Position numbers and translations under genes: made by a program. Below the pieces are notes generated by a model, which was not told the DNA's origin, did not search any database, and was given only the letters and a program-made list of their open reading frames with translations. Shown here piece by piece: positions 58,705 to 64,000 of a stretch of DNA of 64,000 nt. Each line of letters begins with the position of its first letter. The stretch's first letter is position 1. The stretch lies in assembly GCA_946479855.1 (NCBI GenBank), contig CAMLHL010000004.1, forward strand, positions 13,819 through 77,818, in the 5' to 3' direction. Origin of the DNA: an uncultured Pseudomonadota bacterium (GTDB lineage Bacteria; Pseudomonadota; Gammaproteobacteria; Burkholderiales; Rhodocyclaceae).

Positions 58705-59190
58705 ACTCCCGCAATTCGGCCAAAACAGCCGTTCGACCAGCACAGAACGAGTGGCAGGTCTCCGCACTTCAGGAGACGTTGGCGACGTATTGGCAACGAA
58801 CATCAGCTTCCTGATCTGGCGAACTCACCCTACCGATCCGAAGCTGTCAGTTGGGCTTTGGAGAAGCTGAAATACAGATGCGGCTACTCGAGGCAGGTCA
58901 TGCACATATAAAAGGGCAGATCGATAACTGGGTAGGCATTGCTAATCAGCCAGAAACTCTGGCTCAAGTTTCCCGGAGCCAACGTGTAAGACACTTCCTC
59001 CACCAGAGACGCAAAGCGTCCCTTAGATATAGGAGGGAAGGCGGGTTAGGTTAAGGGGGGTCCGATGCCGGTCCCTACGCGCAAGCGGTTCCGGATGTGA
59101 TAGTGCTGATGGGACTGCGTTAGAGAGGACCCCAGGAAGGAAAACGCGGGTGAACCGAGGACAAATCAAAGATCGGTCTATCTTGTGGTT
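58705..59190. other. Gene-free stretch with nested helices, possible structured RNA (58994-59133)
   Basis: No supported gene. Two folded blocks can be drawn. Block one (58994-59040): CTTCCTCC with GGAGGGAAG (one bulge) enclosing GACGC-AAA-GCGTC. Block two (59057-59133): GGGGTCC with GGACCCC enclosing GTCCC (59071-59075) with GGGAC (59111-59115) and the small CGC-GCAA-GCG hairpin with a GNRA loop (59078-59087). No known RNA family was recognised. The stretch lies after the amt terminator and ends at the stop of the LysR gene. Confidence 0.35.
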
Positions 59191-60093
59191 TCATCGGTCC
59201 CAGTACGGGGTTGGTCCGAAGCGCTTAAGAAGAAATTCGATAAAGGCGCGTACTTTCAGTGGTAAATGTCGGTTTTGCAAATGAACGGCATAGATGAAAC
59301 GCTCGGTCGGTACATACCCCGGCAATACCTCGACCAGTCGTCCCTCCTGCAAATCCTTGCCGACGATGAAGGTGGGTAGCAGGGCCAGGCCGAGGCCACC
59401 GAGCACAGCCTGGGACAAGGCCTCGTCGTCATTGATGCGCAAGGTGCCGGACACCGGGATCGAGACATTGCCGTTATAGCCGTTCAGATGCCAGACCCCC
59501 TGAGTGTTCATGAAGGTGTAGTCCAGGCAGTTGTGCAGAACTAGGTCCTCCGGAACGAGCGGAATGCCGCGACGGGCGAGGTAGGACGGGCTGGCGCAGA
59601 TCTTCCGGCGGATGGGGGCCAGCTGGCGAGCGACCAGGTTCTGCCCCGGTTCGCGGGTGATGCGTAGCGCAATGTCGTACCCCTCGTCGGCCAGGTCGAC
59701 CAGGCGGTCGCTGATCGTCAGGTCCACCGTGAGGTCGGGGTAGAGCGCCATGAAATCGGGCAGGGCCGAGGCGACATGCATGGTGCTGAAGGCGACGGGG
59801 GCGCTGATTTTCAGCTTGCCACGCGGCTCCTGGTGCAGGCGGGAAATCGTCGTGTCGGCCTGGCTGAGTTCCTCCAGTATCCGGTCGCAGTGTTCGAAAT
59901 AGGCCTCGCCGACATCGGTCAGGCTCAGGCTGCGTGTGCTTCGGTGCAGCAGGCGTACGCCCAGGTTACCTTCCAGGCGGGCAATGGCTTTGCTCACGCG
60001 TGACTTCGACACATCGAGGCGGCGCGCAGCTTCGGAAAAGCTGCGAACCTTGACCACATGAGCAAAGAACAACATGTCGTTGATATCGTGCAT
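59191..60093 (-). CDS. LysR-family transcriptional regulator
   Basis: A 300-residue LysR regulator: helix-turn-helix FAHVVKVRSFSEAARRLDVS then KSRVSKAIARLEGNLGVRLL, and an effector domain from about 90 (KISAPVAFSTMHVASALPDF, ISDRLVDLADEGYDIALR). It belongs to the DsdC/CrgA-like group. The ATG at 60093 has GGAGG five bases upstream; the frame to 60228 is longer but lacks support. It is divergent from gdhA across 339 bases, so gdhA is a plausible target. Confidence 0.93.
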   Translation of the reverse strand: MHDINDMLFFAHVVKVRSFSEAARRLDVSKSRVSKAIARLEGNLGVRLLHRSTRSLSLTDVGEAYFEHCDRILEELSQADTTISRLHQEPRGKLKISAPVAFSTMHVASALPDFMALYPDLTVDLTISDRLVDLADEGYDIALRITREPGQNLVARQLAPIRRKICASPSYLARRGIPLVPEDLVLHNCLDYTFMNTQGVWHLNGYNGNVSIPVSGTLRINDDEALSQAVLGGLGLALLPTFIVGKDLQEGRLVEVLPGYVPTERFIYAVHLQNRHLPLKVRAFIEFLLKRFGPTPYWDR

Positions 60094-60432
60094 GTGGCCT
60101 CCTATTGTTATCAAAATGGAAACGGTTTTGTTCGAATTCGATGGCTTATCAAGCCCTGTTCCGGACTCTATTATCGAATCTTTCAAAAACGGCTGAGTTG
60201 CCTTCTCAAGAAAAACCAAAAAAATCACTGAGAATGCCCATGATCAACTCGCCGGCCACTGCTGTTGGCATCCGCTTCCGCGCACCTCCTTCTGGCGCCC
60301 CTGATTATTGCACCAATTTGGCGCATTTATTGTTGCCAATCGGCTATCAATGCAGGCGCTTTTTGCCTGCCTTCGGCGTGGCGGACAGCACCGAATCAAG
60401 ACAATTCATTACATACAACAAGCTAGGGAGAG
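60094..60432. promoter_or_regulatory. LysR-gdhA divergent control region with NtrC-like site
   Basis: At 60309-60325 TGCACC-AATT-TGGCGCA differs by one base from the NtrC consensus. Farther right, GCAGGC (60352-60357) pairs with GCCTGC (60365-60370). No sigma-54 GG-N10-GC element was found between the site and gdhA. The frame at 60105-60455 is not a gene. Confidence 0.5.
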
Positions 60433-61779
60433 ATGATGCGTTACGCCAGTTTTGAGGATTTCATCCAGCAAGTCGCCGTGCGAAATCCGGGACAGCCGGA
60501 ATTTCTGCAGGCGGTTACCGAAGTCATCGAAAGCCTGTGGCCGTACATTGCCCAGCACTCGAAGTATGCGGAACACGGCTTGCTGGATCGCCTGGTCGAA
60601 CCCGAGCGCGTCATCATGTTCCGCGTCTCGTGGGTTGATGATCATGGCGAGGTACAGGTCAATCGTGGCTACCGCATCCAGCACTCCTCGGCCATCGGTC
60701 CCTACAAGGGCGGCATTCGCTTTCACCCGTCGGTCAATCTTTCCATTCTCAAATTTCTGGCCTTCGAGCAGACCTTCAAGAATGCGCTCACCACTTTGCC
60801 GATGGGCGGTGGTAAGGGCGGTTCCGACTTCGATCCGAAGGGCCGCAGCCCGGGTGAGGTGATGCGTTTTTGCCAGGCTTTCGTCAGCGAACTGTTCCGC
60901 CACATCGGTTCCGATACCGACGTACCGGCCGGCGACATCGGTGTCGGCGGACGTGAGGTTGGCTTTATGGCCGGCATGTACAAAAAGCTGGCGAACCGCG
61001 CCGACTGCGTATTCACTGGCAAGGGCCTGAGTTTCGGCGGCTCGCTGATCCGTCCGGAAGCGACCGGCTACGGTACAGTCTATTTTGCCGAGCAGATGCT
61101 CAAGCAGGAGGGACGCAGTTTTGAAGGCTTGCGCGTCAGCGTTTCGGGTGCCGGCAATGTCGCCCAGTACTCGGTCGAGAAAGCCATGGCCCTTGGCGCC
61201 AAGGTCGTCACCGTGTCGGATTCGAGCGGCACGGTGGTCGACGAAAGCGGCTTCACGCCGGAAAAGCTGGCTGAGTTGATGGAGGTGAAAAACCATCTCT
61301 ACGGCCGCGTCAGCGATTACGCTAAGCGGGTTGGCGCCACCTTCCACCCGGGCATGCGCCCGTGGCATGTGCCGGTCGATGTCGCCCTGCCGTGCGCCAC
61401 GCAGAACGAGTTGGACGGCGAGGATGCCAAGACGCTGGTGAAAAATGGCGTCATCTGCGTCGCCGAGGGCGCCAACATGCCGTCGACCGCCGATGCCGTG
61501 AAGGTTTTCGAAAGCAATGGCGTGCTCTATGCCCCGGGCAAGGCCAGCAATGCCGGCGGGGTCGCCACTTCCGGCCTGGAAATGAGTCAGAATGCTATGC
61601 GCCTGTCCTGGCAGCGTGACGAGGTCGATTCCCGCCTGCATGAAATCATGTGCAACATCCATGAAGCCTGCCTGAACTACGGCCGGGCTGCCGATGGCAA
61701 GGTCAGTTATGTCAATGGCGCCAACATCGCCGGCTTCGTCAAGGTTGCCGACGCCATGCTCGCCCAGGGCGTCATTTAA
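60433..61779 (+). CDS. gdhA: Glutamate dehydrogenase (NADP type)
   Basis: A 448-residue hexameric-type enzyme making glutamate from 2-oxoglutarate and ammonium. It has GPYKGGIRFHPSVNLSILKF, the catalytic PMGGGKGGSDFDPKG, DVPAGDIGVGGREVGFMAG and the Rossmann segment VSGAGNVAQYSVEKAMALG. Two ATGs (60433, 60436) follow AGGGAGAG. Its position behind amt, with NtrC-like sites for both, suggests joint nitrogen control; the divergent LysR protein may add another input. Confidence 0.97.
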   Translation: MMRYASFEDFIQQVAVRNPGQPEFLQAVTEVIESLWPYIAQHSKYAEHGLLDRLVEPERVIMFRVSWVDDHGEVQVNRGYRIQHSSAIGPYKGGIRFHPSVNLSILKFLAFEQTFKNALTTLPMGGGKGGSDFDPKGRSPGEVMRFCQAFVSELFRHIGSDTDVPAGDIGVGGREVGFMAGMYKKLANRADCVFTGKGLSFGGSLIRPEATGYGTVYFAEQMLKQEGRSFEGLRVSVSGAGNVAQYSVEKAMALGAKVVTVSDSSGTVVDESGFTPEKLAELMEVKNHLYGRVSDYAKRVGATFHPGMRPWHVPVDVALPCATQNELDGEDAKTLVKNGVICVAEGANMPSTADAVKVFESNGVLYAPGKASNAGGVATSGLEMSQNAMRLSWQRDEVDSRLHEIMCNIHEACLNYGRAADGKVSYVNGANIAGFVKVADAMLAQGVI

Positions 61780-61802
61780 AAACGCTATCCAAGGAGGCCA
61801 CC

Positions 61803-62033
61803 ATGTTTCATGAGTTTCGCGACTTGATTGCCGAGTTGAAGTCGAGCGATCGATATTTTCAGAATCTGTTCGAGAAGCACAACGTGCTCGATCAGAAGAT
61901 ATCCAACATGGAGGCCCGCCTGGAGCCGGGCACGCCGGACGAGATCGAGGTTCTGAAAAAGAAGAAGCTGGCGATCAAGGACGAGCTTTACGAGCTGCTT
62001 CAGAAAATCAGCCTCAGTCGAGTCCGGCCCTGA
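61803..62033 (+). CDS. YdcH-family (DUF465) small protein
   Basis: A 76-residue helical protein: MFHEFRDLIAELKSSDRYFQ, LFEKHNVLDQKI, then EIEVLKKKKLAIKDELYELL. This is the DUF465 pattern, a helical hairpin of unknown function found in many proteobacteria. AGGAGG precedes the ATG. It follows gdhA by 23 bases and is probably co-transcribed. Confidence 0.92.
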   Translation: MFHEFRDLIAELKSSDRYFQNLFEKHNVLDQKISNMEARLEPGTPDEIEVLKKKKLAIKDELYELLQKISLSRVRP

Positions 62034-62040
62034 CTGCCGC

Positions 62041-62298
62041 ATGGCCAGCTTGCGTGGCGATGCCGCCGCTTCAATGTATCAGCGCTACGAAAGATACCCG
62101 GTCAGTTGTGAAATTGATGGCCATGTGTTTTCTGGCCATTACTGGGTGGCTGGCATGATCTTCGTCGTATCGACCGCAACCGGAGGGGTGAGTCGGCAAC
62201 TGGCCAACCAGCAGCCCGAGGAGTTGACCAGGAGCCTGTTGCGGACTATCGTGCTCGATAAAAGGCAGGATTTGCTTCCCTCACCCCGGGGAATGTGA
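62041..62298 (+). CDS. Small conserved-looking protein, function unknown
   Basis: An 85-residue frame directly behind ydcH. It reads like a small single-domain protein (MYQRYERYPVSCEIDGHVFS, GHYWVAGMIFVVSTATGG, EELTRSLLRTIVLDKRQDLL). The true start may be ATG at 62074 (MYQRYERYP) rather than 62041. No signal peptide, membrane helix or catalytic motif is visible. Operon position is the main support. Confidence 0.55.
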   Translation: MASLRGDAAASMYQRYERYPVSCEIDGHVFSGHYWVAGMIFVVSTATGGVSRQLANQQPEELTRSLLRTIVLDKRQDLLPSPRGM

Positions 62299-62618
62299 GA
62301 AGAAAATATGGTTCGATAAATATCGCCTGCCAAAGTATGTGGTGAGCGACCGTTTCTCTCCTTGGATTCAACCCATTACAGCTTGAAGGTCGGTTTATGG
62401 TCGCGAGCACATATTCGTTTTACGAAAATGCTGCCGTTACCGGCACTTTCTCGCGGTGCGGCCGGTAACAGTCGCATATCTGCCCGATCCAGCGCCAAGG
62501 CTGACAGTCAGCTTTGGCCGATAAACAGCCGATGCTTCTGGCTGCCGTTCAAGCGCAAAGTGCTGAATGACCGGTCCGGCCGATGAGCAGGAGCTCAGAA
62601 TGCAGGCAGTATCTGGCC

Positions 62619-62635
62619 CCGACAGACTTTATTCT
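62619..62635 (-). repeat. Inverted copy of AGAATAAAGTCTGTCGG
   Basis: This 17-base stretch is the exact reverse complement of 58642-58658, 4 kb away. Together they bracket the LysR-gdhA-ydcH segment. Confidence 0.85.
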
Positions 62636-62683
62636 TCGCGATCGCGGCTGGGAAACAATTAGGTCTGTCGGAAGACCAAGCAG

Positions 62684-62709
62684 AAAGGGAGCGGATTCGC
62701 TCCCTTTTT
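62684..62709 (+). terminator. Intrinsic terminator before the CBS gene
   Basis: AAAGGGAGCG pairs perfectly with CGCTCCCTTT over GATT, followed by TT. It likely ends the gdhA-ydcH transcript. Confidence 0.85.
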
Positions 62710-62922
62710 GTTGGTGCAAAACAGCCCGGCCGCTGAGGCATGTTCCCTCCGCGGCAAGGTGTTTCGGCCGCTTGCCAAGCGGTCGCGCAAGGTGGCGCTT
62801 GTAAAGCGTCGCAAATCGCAGAATACTTTGCTGAAGTCGGTATCGGTGCTCGTTGCAACGAGCGGACCGACTCAACCGCGCGTAGTTCTTCGAACGACAA
62901 CAATCGGATGGAGGATCGAGAC

Positions 62923-63507
62923 ATGACTTTGGCTGCCAAAGTGCGTCCGCACAAGATTTCCAAGAATGCCACCCTGAGTGCTTCCGGCTACAACCTGGTC
63001 GGCGCCGACTCGCCAGCAATCGAGGCGATGACCGACTTTTTGCGCGTCAATGTGGTGCATATCGAATCCGCCGCGTCGATCGTCGAGGCCAATGCCCGGA
63101 TGATCTCGCGCGGCGTTCGCCTGCTGATCGTCAGCAGCGGCGACGACCGGGTCGAAGGCCTGATCACGGCGCGCGACATCCTCGGCGAAAAGCCGCTGCA
63201 GGTCGCCCAGGCGCGCGCCTGCAAGCGCAGCGAGCTGCTGGTCGCCGACCTGATGACGCCGGTCGCCAGCGTCGACACCCTGTACCTGAACGAGGTCATG
63301 AACGCCCGTGTCATCGACATCCTCGACGCCCTGAAGCAACTCGGCCGGCAGCACATCCTGGTCGAGGACGTCGATCCGGCGAGCGGCCATCCCCGTGTGC
63401 GCGGCCTGTTCTCGGCGACCCACATCGGTCGCCTGCTCGGTGTGCCGGTGCTCGGCTTCGAGCTGGCCAGCACCTTCGCCGAGATCGAAGCGGCGCTGGC
63501 CAACTGA
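62923..63507 (+). CDS. CBS-domain protein
   Basis: A 194-residue protein with two CBS motifs: the first near 35-80 (VVHIESAASIVEANARMISR, GLITARDILGE), the second near 110-175 (VADLMTPVASVDTLYLNEV, HILVEDVDPASGHPRVRGLF). CBS pairs usually bind adenosine nucleotides. The ATG at 62923 has GGAGG eight bases upstream. Seven bases separate its stop from the next ATG, so it is likely co-transcribed with the following regulator. Confidence 0.88.
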   Translation: MTLAAKVRPHKISKNATLSASGYNLVGADSPAIEAMTDFLRVNVVHIESAASIVEANARMISRGVRLLIVSSGDDRVEGLITARDILGEKPLQVAQARACKRSELLVADLMTPVASVDTLYLNEVMNARVIDILDALKQLGRQHILVEDVDPASGHPRVRGLFSATHIGRLLGVPVLGFELASTFAEIEAALAN

Positions 63508-63514
63508 GCGCGGC

Positions 63515-64000
63515 ATGACGACGCCGGACGATCTGCGCCAGCTGGCGTCGCAATCGCTGCTCGCCCACTTCGCCGATCTGTGCGAGGGGGCGGTGATCGT
63601 TGACGCGCAGGCCCGGGTGGTCTGGATGAACGACCAGTATCCGGCCCGTCTCGGGGTGCGCGATTCGGCGGCGACAATCGGCCGGCCGATCGAGGAAGTC
63701 ATCCCGAACAGCCAGATGCGGCAGGTGGTCGAGAGCGGCCGGCCGATCATGCTCGACATCATGGAATTCGGCGACGAGTCCTTCGTCGTTACCCGGTTGC
63801 CGCTGCGCGATGCCAGCGGCAAGGTGGTCGGCGCCGTCGGCTTCATGATCTACGACGACCCGCGCCACCTGGCGCCGGTGGTGTCGCGCTACCAGCGCCT
63901 GCGGGCCGACCTGGCCGAGGCCGAGCGCAAGCTGGCCGATGCCCGGCGGACCAAATACACCTTCGCCAGTTTCGTCGGCGCCGGCCCGGCCTGCAGCGAG
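63515..64000 (+). CDS. PAS-domain sigma-54-dependent regulator, 3' end cut by window
   Basis: An open frame from the ATG at 63515 to the right edge, 162 codons. A PAS domain occupies about 15-115 (LCEGAVIVDAQARVVWMNDQ, IGRPIEEVIPNSQM, FGDESFVVTRLPLRDASGKV), followed by a helical linker (LRADLAEAERKLADARR) and KYTFASFVGAGPACSE, which is how the AAA+ domain of sigma-54 activators begins. The central ATPase and Fis-type HTH should lie beyond the window. Confidence 0.8.
   Translation, partial: MTTPDDLRQLASQSLLAHFADLCEGAVIVDAQARVVWMNDQYPARLGVRDSAATIGRPIEEVIPNSQMRQVVESGRPIMLDIMEFGDESFVVTRLPLRDASGKVVGAVGFMIYDDPRHLAPVVSRYQRLRADLAEAERKLADARRTKYTFASFVGAGPACSE

Larger units (their letters stand above)
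62299..62922. other. Gene-free stretch with degenerate repeats
   Basis: No supported gene. Two related stretches, about 120 bases apart, share GCT-GA-GTC-TTTGG-CG positions (62381-62403 and 62500-62520). The inverted 17-mer, a GGTCT...AGACC hairpin at 62662-62677 and a terminator also lie here, followed by the leader of the CBS gene. Short frames (62362-62586, 62583-62804) have no family features. Confidence 0.45.

Noticed and set aside
58851..59054. 67-codon frame in the amt-LysR spacer
   Set aside because: No ribosome site or recognisable domain; it overlaps the nested stems proposed as RNA.
60317..60340. Sigma-54 promoter for gdhA at TTGGC...TTGCC
   Set aside because: The GG to GC spacing is 13 rather than 10 bases.
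62362..62586. 74-codon frame before the CBS gene
   Set aside because: Unusual composition and overlap with the degenerate repeat; no support for translation.

Overview
The window looks like chromosomal DNA of a high-G+C betaproteobacterium, most likely of the order Rhodocyclales (Dechloromonas/Azonexus type). That placement is an inference from gene families and gene order: ribB-ribH-nusB-thiL-pgpA, prs-rplY-pth-ychF behind ispE and a tRNA-Gln, ftsY-ftsE-ftsX, coaE-zapD-yacG, and many diguanylate-cyclase and hybrid-kinase sensors. No rRNA, prophage, CRISPR array or intact insertion sequence is visible.

Layout. 1-5.0 kb: a periplasmic-binding diguanylate cyclase cut by the left edge, gabD, an NlpC/P60 lipoprotein and an HDOD protein. 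5.1-16.1 kb looks more accessory: a broken tRNA next to an intact tRNA-Arg, a VOC protein, LeuE-type exporter, AraC regulator, MFS carrier, a wrecked tetR gene joined to an intact HlyD/ABC-2 export operon (YbhGFSR type), a small protein with two internal repeats, and gene-poor stretches. 16-20 kb: a solitary HicA-fold protein and the riboflavin/NusB/ThiL/PgpA operon. 20-31 kb: YceI, a membrane spermidine-synthase-like protein, a GGDEF-EAL protein, the prs-rplY-pth-ychF group, tRNA-Gln, ispE, lolB and a TPR protein. 31-42 kb: mutM, a dynamin-like GTPase, a minus-strand operon of two M16 peptidases, rsmD, coaD and ferredoxin, then ftsY, ftsEX and a Tat-exported FAD oxidoreductase. 42-48.5 kb: two convergent paralogous hybrid histidine kinases. 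48.5-57 kb: NamZ-like (DUF1343), DOMON-like, TrpB2, SPOR, coaE, zapD, yacG, Nudix-ThiE fusion, an ATPase and mltA. 57-64 kb: nitrogen assimilation (amt, a LysR regulator, gdhA) with NtrC-like sites, then YdcH, a CBS protein and the start of a PAS/sigma-54 activator.

The most unusual signal is not a gene. An 11-base core, YTRCGGTCGAC, occurs 11 times exactly plus three one-mismatch copies, in coding and non-coding DNA and on both strands. Nearly every copy is followed by two A- or T-tracts about one helical turn apart, centred near +7 and +17 after the core. Inside genes the copies fall in preferred reading frames. This is the architecture of the Pasteurellaceae DNA uptake sequence but with a different core. 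I propose it as an uptake-type or other genome-wide DNA signal that I do not recognise from this group.

Other points: several downstream genes start with TTG inside a four-base TTGA overlap; RibB carries a degenerate RibA half without its zinc cysteines; amt and gdhA both have NtrC-like palindromes; and a gene-free stretch beside amt contains nested helices that could be a structured RNA.
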